A stretch of 64,000 nt of DNA from Chryseobacterium ureilyticum (lineage in GTDB: Bacteria > Bacteroidota > Bacteroidia > Flavobacteriales > Weeksellaceae): positions 62,001 to 126,000 of the forward strand of contig NZ_FTOL01000007.1 of NCBI RefSeq assembly GCF_900156735.1, written 5' to 3'. The number at the start of each line of letters is the position of its first letter. Position 1 is the stretch's first letter. The notes beneath the pieces are model-generated. The model was not told the DNA's origin, did no database searches, and saw nothing but the letters and a program-made list of their open reading frames with translations. Positions 39,121 to 47,800 of the stretch are shown here, piece after piece. A program made the position numbers and the translations under genes.

Positions 39121-40761
39121 CTATTTGAATTCTTTATAATAGTTAATTAATCCATTGGTAGAACTATCATGTGAATTTATTTCCTCGCTGTTTTCAAGCT
39201 CGGGTAAGATTTTGTTAGCGAGCACTTTACCTAGTTCAACACCAAATTGATCAAAGCTGAAAATATTCCAGATAACACCCTGAACGAAGATTTTATGTTC
39301 ATATAGAGCAATTAATTGTCCTAATGAAAAAGGAGTTAATTCCTTGAATAACATTGAGTTAGTAGGAGTGTTTCCATGGAAGACTTTGTAGTTTAATAAC
39401 CTGTCAATTTCTTCATCGGATTTTCCTGCGTTTGTAAGTTCTTCTTCTACTTCTTCTTCTGTTTTACCGAATGCTAATGCTTCAGTCTGAGCGAAAAAGT
39501 TTGCTAATAATTTATCCTGATGATCAGAAACTTTATTACTGCTTTTCGCGTATGCAATAAAATCTGCAGGAATCAATTCAGTACCCTGGTGAATCAATTG
39601 ATAGAATGCATGTTGCCCGTTTGTTCCAGGTTCTCCCCAGATGATTGGTCCTGTTTCATATTCTACGAATTCACCGTTTCTGTCAACACATTTTCCGTTA
39701 CTTTCCATATCTCCCTGTTGAAGATACGCCGCAAATCTGTCAAGATATTGTGAGTAAGGAAGAATAGCGTAGCTTGTAGCTGCATAGAAATTACGGTACC
39801 AGATTCCAAGAAGTCCCATCAATACCGGAACGTTTTCAGAGAAATCTGCAGTCTGGAAATGTTGATCGGTATCAAAAGCTCCTTTTAAAAGCTGTTCGAA
39901 GTTTTCATATCCTACTGCCAATACGATGCTTAGACCTATTGCACTCCAAAGAGAGTATCTTCCGCCTACCCAGTCCCAGAATTCGAAAATGTTCTCTTCT
40001 GCAATTCCGAAGTTTTTTACAGCTTCAATATTCGTGGATAAAGCAACAAAGTGTTTTGCCACATCTTCCTGTTTCCCAGCTTTTAAGAACCAGTCTTTAG
40101 CAGAATTTGCATTGGTCATTGTTTCCTGAGTGGTAAACGTTTTGGACGCAACGATGAATAATGTAGTTTCAGGATTAAGGTTTTTCACAACCTCTGCAAT
40201 ATGATTTCCGTCCACATTAGAAACAAAGTGAACGTTCAGTCTTGTTTTAAAATGCTTTAAAGCAGAACAAACCATTACCGGACCAAGGTCTGAACCTCCG
40301 ATTCCGATATTCACAACATCAGTAATTTCTTTTCCACTGAAACCTTTGTGTTCTCCTGAAATAATCTTCTCAGAAAAAGTTTTCATGTGATCCAATACTC
40401 TTTTGATCTGTGGTTTTATATTTTCTCCGTCTACCAAAATTTCACGATCAGAGAAATCTCTTAATGCAGTGTGTAATACCGCTCTTCCTTCTGTCTCATT
40501 GATCTTATCTCCAGAAAACATTTTTGAAATAGCGTCTTTAAGCTGACATTCTTCTGCCAGTTGTAATAAAAGATCTTTAGTTCTGGAATCGATCAGGTTT
40601 TTAGAATAATCAAAAAGGTAATTATCCTTTTGTAAAGAAAATTCATTAAAACGGTTTGGATTATACTGGAAAAGACTTCTTAATTCAAGATCACTTCCTG
40701 CAAAATGTTCGTCAAGGGCTTTCCAGCTGTTCGTTTGTGTTGGGTTTATTTTTGATAGCAT
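39121..40761 (-). CDS. pgi: glucose-6-phosphate isomerase
   Basis: 546 residues, normal length. Interconverts glucose-6-phosphate and fructose-6-phosphate. Family signatures are present: GIGGSDLGPVMV near 155, SKTFTTQETMTNA near 205, WVGGRYSLWSAIGL near 270, GEPGTNGQHAFYQLIHQGT near 380 (catalytic His) and VFQG-type C-terminal KIFVQGVIWNIFSFDQFGVELGK (here near 495-517). It probably heads an operon with folD and queE. Chosen start gives MLSKINPTQTNSW. Confidence 0.97.
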   Translation of the reverse strand: MLSKINPTQTNSWKALDEHFAGSDLELRSLFQYNPNRFNEFSLQKDNYLFDYSKNLIDSRTKDLLLQLAEECQLKDAISKMFSGDKINETEGRAVLHTALRDFSDREILVDGENIKPQIKRVLDHMKTFSEKIISGEHKGFSGKEITDVVNIGIGGSDLGPVMVCSALKHFKTRLNVHFVSNVDGNHIAEVVKNLNPETTLFIVASKTFTTQETMTNANSAKDWFLKAGKQEDVAKHFVALSTNIEAVKNFGIAEENIFEFWDWVGGRYSLWSAIGLSIVLAVGYENFEQLLKGAFDTDQHFQTADFSENVPVLMGLLGIWYRNFYAATSYAILPYSQYLDRFAAYLQQGDMESNGKCVDRNGEFVEYETGPIIWGEPGTNGQHAFYQLIHQGTELIPADFIAYAKSSNKVSDHQDKLLANFFAQTEALAFGKTEEEVEEELTNAGKSDEEIDRLLNYKVFHGNTPTNSMLFKELTPFSLGQLIALYEHKIFVQGVIWNIFSFDQFGVELGKVLANKILPELENSEEINSHDSSTNGLINYYKEFK

Positions 40762-40908
40762 GTTTTGAGAATTTATAGTTCAGAAAGGAGTATATAGGAT
40801 CAAAATCTTTAGAAAGCCATAACACTTTATTTCTGATCTGCAAATTTAAGGAAAAATAAAACCTCAGATAAATTTGAGGATGATAAATAACGATTTTTTA
40901 AAAAACAA

Positions 40909-40934
40909 AACCTCAGATCAATTCTGAGGTTTAC
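40909..40934 (-). terminator. terminator after the sigma/membrane-partner operon
   Basis: AAACCTCAGA pairs with TCTGAGGTTT around a 5-base loop. A second related sequence, AAAACCTCAGATAAATTTGAGG, is present at about 40858-40879, so the hairpin is partly duplicated. Runs of T on the minus strand follow. Confidence 0.75.
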
Positions 40935-40967
40935 TTTTATCTCCTTAAAAATACTTTTTTCTGAATT

Positions 40968-41573
40968 TTATTCATCCATTTCATTCAGAATATTTTCTAA
41001 TTGTTTAGCCTGTCTTCCATAGATGTATTTAGTCCATAGGATAACGCTGACTACCACGGAAAGTGTTCCTATCAAAACAGCAATGATTAAAGCTGCCTGG
41101 TTGGCGTTTGTAAGTTCAGAAAGATTTTTCCCTTTTTTCTCTAAAACATTATAGATTGCCAATCCAATAGTAACAAGGAAGTGTGGAAGCAGTAAAAACC
41201 CAAATGACTGGTATCTTTCCATATTCAATCTAAGCTCGTGGTAGATTTTCCAAAGGCTATTTTTGGTGTTTCCCGTATAAAGTTCCGTTTGTTTATAAAA
41301 CTTATAAAATCCGTACAGATAATACGTAGATATAACCACCATCATGGTATAAGATATATAATAAATAATATATTGTGATGCTGGAAAACCCAGTTGAAAA
41401 GGGAAAAGCCCGATAAGAATAATAGCAATAACCTGCATAGGAAATTCCTTTTTCATACTTTTCTGAATTTTCTCGATAGGGTGCTTACTTTCCTTTAGCT
41501 GTTCTATATTGTCAGGAATATTGACGTTTCCGTCCTCATTATTCCATTGTTCTTTTAATTGATCAAAATTCAT
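40968..41573 (-). CDS. membrane protein, likely anti-sigma partner
   Basis: 201 residues. A soluble N-terminal part begins MNFDQLKEQWNNEDGNVNIP. It is followed by two hydrophobic hairpins (about 48-90 and 125-185), four segments in all. Its start overlaps the ECF sigma gene by 11 bases. In Bacteroidetes a membrane protein directly downstream of an ECF sigma gene is commonly its anti-sigma factor, so this role is inferred from position and from the soluble N terminus. I recognise no zinc-binding anti-sigma motif (HxxxCxxC). Confidence 0.78.
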   Translation of the reverse strand: MNFDQLKEQWNNEDGNVNIPDNIEQLKESKHPIEKIQKSMKKEFPMQVIAIILIGLFPFQLGFPASQYIIYYISYTMMVVISTYYLYGFYKFYKQTELYTGNTKNSLWKIYHELRLNMERYQSFGFLLLPHFLVTIGLAIYNVLEKKGKNLSELTNANQAALIIAVLIGTLSVVVSVILWTKYIYGRQAKQLENILNEMDE

Positions 41574-42072
41574 AACCTGATTTTTTTATGATTTGCTGTA
41601 TTTTTTCTTTTGTTCTGTTGAGTTTTACACGGGCGTTTCCTTCGCTAAGCCCGAGATTACTTCCGATTTCTTTATGTGACATTCCTTCCATGAAATAGAA
41701 TATAACGGCTTTCTCCAGGGAATTCAGTTTCTGTACGGCACTGTAGAAGATTTCAAGTTGTTTATCCTTGGTAGGATTATAATCCTCTTGCTGTACCTCA
41801 AAATGGTGTGGCGTATCTGTATGGTTTTTTGATCTCTGCTTTTCCTTTTTTAAATAAGTAATGGCAGTATTGATGGCGACACGATACATCCATGTGGAAA
41901 ACTCGCTGTTTCCTTTGAAGTTTTGATATGATTTCCAAAGCTGGATAAGGATTTCCTGCTGGAGATCTTCCCGGTCTTCTATAGAATCTGCATAGATCCG
42001 GGAAGCTTTATATAAAATGCCTTTGTGCTGATTGATAAGCTTTAGAAAGGCGGTTTCAGTTGGACTACTCAC
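41563..42072 (-). CDS. ECF-type RNA polymerase sigma factor
   Basis: 169 residues, typical for sigma-70 ECF factors. Region 2 contains DREDLQQEILIQLWKSYQNF and FSTWMYRVAINTAI; region 4 contains LEKAVIFYFMEGMSHKEIGSNLGLSEGNARVKLNRTKEKI (written here in part), a helix-turn-helix that reads the -35 region. It directs RNA polymerase to a small regulon, probably including its own operon. The next gene, a membrane protein, starts within its last codons. Confidence 0.93.
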   Translation of the reverse strand: MSSPTETAFLKLINQHKGILYKASRIYADSIEDREDLQQEILIQLWKSYQNFKGNSEFSTWMYRVAINTAITYLKKEKQRSKNHTDTPHHFEVQQEDYNPTKDKQLEIFYSAVQKLNSLEKAVIFYFMEGMSHKEIGSNLGLSEGNARVKLNRTKEKIQQIIKKSGYEF

Positions 42073-42097
42073 AGTAATTTCATGGTTAGGTTTGTGA

Positions 42098-42967
42098 TTA
42101 TTGAGCTACCGGTTTTACGGTATATCCTTTTGATTTCAGAAGATAAATTAATCCGTTTTCTCCCCAAAGATGACCGCTTCCCACTGCAAAGAAAGTGCTT
42201 TTATCCTTCATGATTTGTGGCATCGTTTCTACCCATTTAATATTTCGGTCAGTCAGAACATATTTTTCCTGTTCTTTATTCATGAATTTTGGATCTTTGA
42301 TAAGCTTGTCCAGATCTTTCAGATTTTCATTTTTAAATGCTTCAGTCATCTTTTTTGATGCAATACTGTATTCATTACCAAGTTTAAGTTGAGATATTGT
42401 TTCTTTCAGGCTGTATGCTTTTCCAATTGCATAGATCTGATCATCTACTTTTTCTAAACCGCCCACACTTTTCTTAGCTTCCAATGCTTTTTTTAACAAT
42501 TCTATCTCATACATTTTTAGCTCATTTTGAGGACATGGAATCGCTTTGGTTGCAATAAGGGAATATAATGCCTGCGCGCTGTGGTTTTCTACTTTCTTCA
42601 GATCAGTTCCGTAGTCTGCAAGTACCTTATTCAGTTCTGTAGCTTCAGTAGAGGTAAGTTGTTCAGATATCTTTTTATCTGCAGACATCATTTTCTGCAT
42701 GGCAAGCATTTCGTTTTGATCTGTGTAATTGATTTCCATTACAAAATTTTCAGACTTATTAAGTGCATTCCAAACCTTAGGTTTGATATCAAAATCTTTG
42801 CTGCATAAGATATGAAATGTTCCGGCAATATAAGATGGTTTAGAAAGACCATTTCCAGATACTTCCCATAGAAGGCTGTTGCTTTCTGTATTCTTTTTTT
42901 GTGCGTTTGCAGTCATAGTGTTCATTGATAATAATGCTGCGAATCCAAGTTTAACTAAAGTTTTCAT
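42098..42967 (-). CDS. TraB/GumN family protein, exported
   Basis: 289 residues from ATG 42967; the upstream extension of the frame lacks protein-like features. A signal peptide ends near NAQ at residues 21-23. LLWEVSGNGLSKPSYIAGTFH starts the GumN-type domain, shown in part here, and the C-terminal FFAVGSGHLWGENGLIYLLKSKGY (last ~40 residues) contains the GxGHL motif. TraB/GumN proteins (TIKI-like) are proposed to be metal-dependent proteases, with GTFH and GSGHL giving conserved His/Glu residues. Flavobacterial role unknown. It ends 25 bases before the sigma gene on the same strand. Confidence 0.9.
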   Translation of the reverse strand: MKTLVKLGFAALLSMNTMTANAQKKNTESNSLLWEVSGNGLSKPSYIAGTFHILCSKDFDIKPKVWNALNKSENFVMEINYTDQNEMLAMQKMMSADKKISEQLTSTEATELNKVLADYGTDLKKVENHSAQALYSLIATKAIPCPQNELKMYEIELLKKALEAKKSVGGLEKVDDQIYAIGKAYSLKETISQLKLGNEYSIASKKMTEAFKNENLKDLDKLIKDPKFMNKEQEKYVLTDRNIKWVETMPQIMKDKSTFFAVGSGHLWGENGLIYLLKSKGYTVKPVAQ

Positions 42968-43119
42968 ATTATTGATTTTTTTGATTTTCTGTTCTTTTAA
43001 ACAGTAGGTAAGGGTGGTGTTATAATCGTTACAGTTTTTTTTGAAAAAAATAAAAACCTCCCGGAAACAGGAGGTTGTAAAATCTAAAATTATGATGATA
43101 ACCATTTGGTTAGATGTGT

Positions 43120-44034
43120 TTAATCTTGGCTTTTTGGAGGTTCAGGTCTTACTGCTTTTCTTTTTCTAAAAAAATAAACCAGTGCTCCTGCAATGATTAA
43201 AATTGGCCAGATATTGATGAGTCCCACAATAATTTTCTGAATTAAATAAAAGCCGAATACAAACCCATCTTTTGCATCGTAGATAAAATTGTATCTGTAT
43301 TTATTGTCAATACTTTTTGTATTGGTGACTGCAATTTCTGCAATGCGAAGCTTAGGTTCCTTGATATAAATGTCAACAGTACTGTATTTAAGGTGATCAG
43401 CCATATTCATTACATTGAGTTTTTGAAGATTACCTTCAGCCATGTTGTCATTGTCAAGTGCTACTTTGTCTTTATTCGTTTTGATCTTTTCAATATTTTC
43501 AGAAGTCTGTTGATTTCTCTTCGCTTCCAATTCCGAATATTTAATATTGGCAGTAACGTCCTCCGCATTAATGGATCTTGAATTAAGAAATAATTTATTG
43601 GTATTGATTGAGGTTAAGAAATCACCCAGTTTTTCAGTAGGAACGCGTACCTGCATCGTATTTTCTGTCTGATATTTCTTAATCAGCATTGCTTCCGTAT
43701 CAGAAGTATTGTACGTTTCCTCAGACATTACATTACTGTGAAGATTGCTTTTGGTAACAAAACCCCCAAGCTCCTGAACAGACTTTTCAATGGAAATGGT
43801 TGCATTATAAACATCCTTCACTTCCATATTGATATCTGCCGTTTTGATAAACTTTTTATCTTTTACTTCCATGCTGGCAGCAGAGGAAATACTGTCTGCT
43901 ATTGTTGCTGCTGCGGAGTCTGCAACTTCATAACTTTTAAGTTCACTTTCGGAAGACGAATCCATTTTTTTACATGAATAAATTCCTAATAAAAGAACTG
44001 CTGATAATGATAATTTGATGTAAGTCGTTTTCAT
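43120..44034 (-). CDS. DUF4349 domain lipoprotein
   Basis: 304 residues. The N terminus has a lipobox (LLGIYSC, Cys near residue 21), and the mature region has a stretch with IKTADINMEVKDVYNATISIE, here split, typical of DUF4349. VRVPTEKLGDFL follows, then a coiled-coil region (about 160-205). One membrane segment near the C terminus, LIKNIWPILIIAGALVYFF-like (about 268-288), precedes a basic tail KKRKAVRPEPPKSQD-like. Function unknown; the topology suggests an envelope protein anchored at both ends. Confidence 0.87.
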   Translation of the reverse strand: MKTTYIKLSLSAVLLLGIYSCKKMDSSSESELKSYEVADSAAATIADSISSAASMEVKDKKFIKTADINMEVKDVYNATISIEKSVQELGGFVTKSNLHSNVMSEETYNTSDTEAMLIKKYQTENTMQVRVPTEKLGDFLTSINTNKLFLNSRSINAEDVTANIKYSELEAKRNQQTSENIEKIKTNKDKVALDNDNMAEGNLQKLNVMNMADHLKYSTVDIYIKEPKLRIAEIAVTNTKSIDNKYRYNFIYDAKDGFVFGFYLIQKIIVGLINIWPILIIAGALVYFFRKRKAVRPEPPKSQD

Positions 44035-44242
44035 AGTGTAAGATTTTGAGATTTTGCTTGAGTCAAAGTTCAGAAAGGATCCTTTGTAACATTTGAAAAT
44101 TGGACGTAAAAAACTTGTAAAGGCTATTTTGTATTTTAATTATTTGTATATCAGTGATTTGTAAAACAATGGAAAATATATGTGTTTGCTTTCGGAGTAA
44201 TTTTTGCTTATCTTTTTACAAACCAAAATCACAATTATCATT

Positions 44243-45601
44243 ATGTCAAATACCTTTTCTAAAATCAGAAACGCAATCGGACTGTTTACTTCCATAGATT
44301 TCGATCAACTAAGTGCCATTTCTCAAAAAGTAGATTTGCCTAAACTGATGCATAATTTTTCAAAACTAGACGATAAACAACTCTCCGGGCTTATGAAAAT
44401 GTTAGATACCGATAAGAAAAAGAAAGAACTTCCTCCTGTGGATGGTGATTTTTATGACATCTACCATACTTTAAGTCCTGAACAAAGAGAGATTCAGTTG
44501 AAAGTAAGAGCTTTTATGGAAAAAGAAGTAAAACCTTTAGTGAATCATTACTGGCTAAGAGACGAATTTCCTTTTGAATTGATCCCTAAGTTTCAAAAAC
44601 TGGATATCTGTGGCGTTACCTACGAAGGATATGGCTGTCCAGGAATGCCTTTTCTCATGGAAGGAGTTATTGCGATGGAGATGGCAAGAATTGATGCTTC
44701 TATTGCTACTTTTTTCGGAGTACAATCCGGGTTGGCAATGGGTTCTATCTACATTTGTGGTTCGGAAGAACAGAAACAAAAGTGGCTTCCTCAAATGCAG
44801 AAATTTGAAAAAATAGGAGCTTTTGGATTGACAGAACCGGAAGTAGGTTCAGGAGCCGCAGGCGGACTTACCGTAACGTGTAAAAAAACAGAAGAAGGCT
44901 GGGTTTTAAATGGGCAGAAAAAATGGATAGGAAATGCAACCTTTGCTGATCTGGTGATTATTTGGGCTAGAGATTTGGATAGTGGGGAAGTAAAAGGCTT
45001 TATTGTAGAAAAAGATAATCCAGGATATTCTGTGGAGAAAATTAAAGGGAAAATGGCTCTTCGTATTGTTCAAAACGGATTGATTACGCTGAAAGACTGT
45101 ATCGTTACAGAAGAAAACCGCTTACAGAACGCCAATTCATTTAAAGATACAGGAAAAGTACTGAGAATGACAAGAGCCGGAGTGGCATGGATGGCAACGG
45201 GATGTGCAAGAGGTGCTTATGAAAGTGCATTAGCTTATACCCGCACCCGCGAGCAATTTGGAAAACCTATTGCTTCGTTTCAGATGATTCAGGGGCATTT
45301 GGTAGAAATGTTATCCAATCTTACAGCAATGCAGACCATGGTGTTCAGGCTGTCTGAAATGCAGGATGAAGGTATTTTAAAAGACGAACATGCATCCTTG
45401 GCAAAAGTATTCTGTACTTTAAGAACACGTGATATTGTTTCAAGAGCGCGAGAAGTAATGGGTGGAAACGGGATTCTTCTTGAATATGATGTTGCAAGAT
45501 TTGTAGCAGATGCTGAAGCTATTTACTCTTATGAAGGAACAAAAGAAATCAACTCGCTCATCGTAGGACGATCGATTACGGGATTCAGTGCATTTGTGTA
45601 G
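44243..45601 (+). CDS. acyl-CoA dehydrogenase, glutaryl-CoA dehydrogenase-like
   Basis: 452 residues from ATG 44243. A flavoprotein of the acyl-CoA dehydrogenase family, with GAFGLTEPEVGSGAAGG near 200 (FAD/substrate binding), WVLNGQKKWIGNATFADL near 230, and the C-terminal YEGTKEINSLIVGRSITGFSAF. The catalytic Glu sits in YEGT. The closing GRSITG-F-AF block and the RTREQFGKPIASFQ segment resemble glutaryl-CoA dehydrogenases. There is an N-terminal extension of about 60 residues compared with that family. Electrons would go to ETF. Substrate is inferred, not certain; other acyl-CoAs remain possible. Confidence 0.88.
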   Translation: MSNTFSKIRNAIGLFTSIDFDQLSAISQKVDLPKLMHNFSKLDDKQLSGLMKMLDTDKKKKELPPVDGDFYDIYHTLSPEQREIQLKVRAFMEKEVKPLVNHYWLRDEFPFELIPKFQKLDICGVTYEGYGCPGMPFLMEGVIAMEMARIDASIATFFGVQSGLAMGSIYICGSEEQKQKWLPQMQKFEKIGAFGLTEPEVGSGAAGGLTVTCKKTEEGWVLNGQKKWIGNATFADLVIIWARDLDSGEVKGFIVEKDNPGYSVEKIKGKMALRIVQNGLITLKDCIVTEENRLQNANSFKDTGKVLRMTRAGVAWMATGCARGAYESALAYTRTREQFGKPIASFQMIQGHLVEMLSNLTAMQTMVFRLSEMQDEGILKDEHASLAKVFCTLRTRDIVSRAREVMGGNGILLEYDVARFVADAEAIYSYEGTKEINSLIVGRSITGFSAFV

Positions 45602-45628
45602 ATAATTAAATAGGAGGCTTGGCTCTTT

Positions 45629-46006
45629 TTATCCAACTAAAGCTTTGTATTTCTCTCTATTGTCAATCAATATCCAGATATTAATCACAAATAATATCCC
45701 GGAGATGCAAATACCTGTGGTGGATGGATCTCTGTATACATTATGAATTAAGATTCCTGTCAATACAGGCAGAATAATGATAGCACCTAATGCTCTTGTT
45801 TTGGGAAAGATAAATAATAGCCCTCCGATTACTTCTACAATTCCCACTAATGGCAATAGCCATCCGATTTCTCCGAATGCAGCATAGATTTTCATTTGTG
45901 CCTCAGTAAGCGGAGGAACAGGGTTGTAATGAAAGAATTTGTCTAATCCTGCATTAATAAACATAACTCCAAATAAAAGGCAAATGATGAGTTTTAAGAT
46001 TTTCAT
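45629..46006 (-). CDS. DoxX family membrane protein
   Basis: 125 residues with four hydrophobic segments. The family pattern is GVMFINAGLDKFFHYNP near the N terminus, and GWLLPLVGIVEVIGGLLFIFPKTRALGAIII (in part) in the middle. DoxX/DoxD-like proteins are small quinone-linked or redox-associated membrane proteins of uncertain function. It is a single gene convergent with the acyl-CoA dehydrogenase, 27 bases away. Confidence 0.87.
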   Translation of the reverse strand: MKILKLIICLLFGVMFINAGLDKFFHYNPVPPLTEAQMKIYAAFGEIGWLLPLVGIVEVIGGLLFIFPKTRALGAIIILPVLTGILIHNVYRDPSTTGICISGILFVINIWILIDNREKYKALVG

Positions 46007-46127
46007 AATAAATATTTTATATCAAATGTAAAATAAAAATGCAGTTTTATTATGATTTAATAAATGAAAAATAAAATTATTTATGTTAATGATAGGTTAA
46101 TATTCGGTTTTGCATAGTTTTATTATT

Positions 46128-46135
46128 TATATTTG
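46128..46135 (+). promoter_or_regulatory. putative -7 element of the small Cys-rich peptide gene
   Basis: TATATTTG matches TAnnTTTG and lies 25 bases before the ATG. TTTTG at 46108-46112 could be the -33 element, but the spacer is short (15). Confidence 0.5.
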
Positions 46136-46160
46136 ATTACAAACTAAACTCATAACTATT

Positions 46161-46418
46161 ATGTTGAAAAATCTTAAAAAACTAGATCGTACAGATTTGA
46201 GAGAAATTCAGGGAGGAGGTCGTATTGACCAATGTGATATCGGACCAGTTGGTTGTCCGTGTAAAATTCCACCAGGTGATCCTTGTTTAGGAGGTGGCGG
46301 TGGTCCTGGAGGAGGAACAGATCCTAACCTTGGATATTGTCATGACAATCAATCTTACATTCCTTGTAATGAAGTGTGCCCGAATGGAATGAGCCCACTT
46401 TGTGCATGGGGTGTATAA
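46161..46418 (+). CDS. bacteriocin-like peptide with double-glycine leader
   Basis: 85 residues. The first 19-20 residues, MLKNLKKLDRTDLREIQGG, have the form of a double-glycine leader: hydrophobic Leu at regular spacing, acidic residues and Gly-Gly. Such leaders are cut and exported by peptidase-containing ABC transporters. The core is rich in Cys (eight), Gly and Pro, with a run GGGGGPGGGTD in the middle, and lacks long hydrophobic stretches. In Chryseobacterium similar small genes are annotated as bacteriocin-like. No transporter, immunity or modification gene is adjacent. Whether it is an antimicrobial, a signal or a structural peptide is unknown. A strong promoter box and terminator frame it. 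Confidence 0.78.
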   Translation: MLKNLKKLDRTDLREIQGGGRIDQCDIGPVGCPCKIPPGDPCLGGGGGPGGGTDPNLGYCHDNQSYIPCNEVCPNGMSPLCAWGV

Positions 46419-46429
46419 GAGATAGAATA

Positions 46430-46461
46430 AAACAAGGCTGCTTGAAAAAGCAGCCTTGTTT
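46430..46461. terminator. strong terminator after the Cys-rich peptide gene
   Basis: AAACAAGGCTGCTT pairs perfectly with AAGCAGCCTTGTTT around a GAAA loop. It is short of a long T-run but very stable, and may also stop the convergent AI-2E family gene. Confidence 0.8.
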
Positions 46462-46493
46462 ATGTTTGATAATTAAGTATCTCATTACCGGAT

Positions 46494-47606
46494 CTAGTCC
46501 ATTTCTTTCAATGTTATGTTCTTTGAAATCTTATAACTTTTCTTCTTCTTATTAGGCTTTTCTTCCTCACCAAGTAATTTACCCCACGGTCTTAGATCAT
46601 CTACTCTTTCAAAGATAATTTTTATGATAGCAATCGCGGGAATACATAAAAACATTCCTGCAATTCCCCAAAGGTGTTCTCCCAACAGGATACCAAGAAA
46701 AGAAAATAAAGCATTGATCTTTACTTTTGACCCTACAACAAACGGTAAAACAATATTACCATCTACAGCGTGTACCGCAATATATCCCATTGCTACATAA
46801 ATACAGGTTGACGGGCTGGAAGTTGCAAAAGCAATAAAACATGAAATCAAAAGAGAGATGAAGATTCCCAGATAAGGTATCACATTTAAAAGACCTGTAA
46901 GCACAGCCAGAAGTATGGCATATTTCACTCCTAAAACAGTAAGAACAATCGAGGTTAAGATTGATACAATAATCACCTGAAGAAATAGTCCGAAGATATA
47001 TTTCTTGGTCATAACACGAATCTCATTTATAGCTTCCTGTACACTTGATTTATGTCTTTCATTGAAAACAGTAACAATAAAATTATTTAAAAGTCTTCTG
47101 TAATTTAAAATAAAGATGAAAAACAAAGTAAAGAAGATGATAAAACCAAAGCCGGTTGAAAATATCCCGAAAGTAAAACCAAGGATTGCTCCTGACGAAG
47201 ATAAAAGTTTATTCAGCCCCTGATTGATATAATCTACCTGCTCATCCACTTTTACATTAAACGTTTTCGAAACCCAATGCTGAAGACCCTCAAATACTGT
47301 TGTAAATTGCTCTCTGAGATGAGGAATGTCCTTGCTGAAATCAGATAGCTGATTTGTGAAAAAATAAATGATCCCACTTAAAATGATCAGCATGATGAAA
47401 ACAGAAGTCATCGTTGAGACAGATCTGGGAAATCTTAATTTTCTTTCCATGAAAGTAGCTGCAGGCAAAAACAGCATCGCCATTAAAAATGCCAGGAAAA
47501 AAGGAGCTAAAATGCTTTGTCCCAATGCTAAAAGATAGCCAAGTCCAATGATTGAAATAACAACCAGTGTGAGCTTGACAAGGAAAGGAAGTCTAAGAAA
47601 ATTCAT
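46494..47606 (-). CDS. AI-2E family transporter (UPF0118)
   Basis: 370 residues with about eight hydrophobic segments in the usual AI-2E/PerM pattern: two N-terminal hairpins, a soluble region of about 80 residues, then the C-terminal bundle. VLGVKYAILLAVLTGLLNVIPYLG (in part) and the GNIVLPFVVGSKVKINALFSFLGILLGEHLWG (in part) blocks are characteristic; the GxxxxxGxFLCIPAIA segment follows. Family members export solutes such as autoinducer-2 or Na+/H+, but the substrate here is unknown. The C-terminal tail is basic. Confidence 0.9.
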   Translation of the reverse strand: MNFLRLPFLVKLTLVVISIIGLGYLLALGQSILAPFFLAFLMAMLFLPAATFMERKLRFPRSVSTMTSVFIMLIILSGIIYFFTNQLSDFSKDIPHLREQFTTVFEGLQHWVSKTFNVKVDEQVDYINQGLNKLLSSSGAILGFTFGIFSTGFGFIIFFTLFFIFILNYRRLLNNFIVTVFNERHKSSVQEAINEIRVMTKKYIFGLFLQVIIVSILTSIVLTVLGVKYAILLAVLTGLLNVIPYLGIFISLLISCFIAFATSSPSTCIYVAMGYIAVHAVDGNIVLPFVVGSKVKINALFSFLGILLGEHLWGIAGMFLCIPAIAIIKIIFERVDDLRPWGKLLGEEEKPNKKKKSYKISKNITLKEMD

Positions 47607-47737
47607 AATCTAAAATCTGCAGTGTGGAATAAAAATAAGAAAAACCTAGTGAACTGAAGTATTTTTTATTCAAACACTATGGATTTTTTATTTCTGGTTA
47701 TCAAATTTCATTCCTAACTGTGGTGTAAATAATGCAG

Positions 47738-47766
47738 AAACACGTTCTGATATTCAAAACGTGTTT
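47738..47766 (-). terminator. hairpin between lon and the AI-2E gene
   Basis: AAACACGTT and AACGTGTTT form a perfect 9-bp stem. On the minus strand it follows lon but lacks a clear T-run, so it may be a terminator, a transcript-end stabiliser or a chance palindrome. Confidence 0.4.
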
Positions 47767-47800
47767 CTTTATTGAGAAGTTGATATGTTAATAAGTTGAT

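Noticed and set aside
43041..43075. An A/T-rich hairpin AACCTCC...GGAGGTT upstream of the GumN gene as a possible riboswitch.
   Set aside because: It is a simple terminator-like stem placed after the DUF4349 gene on the minus strand, without further conserved structure.
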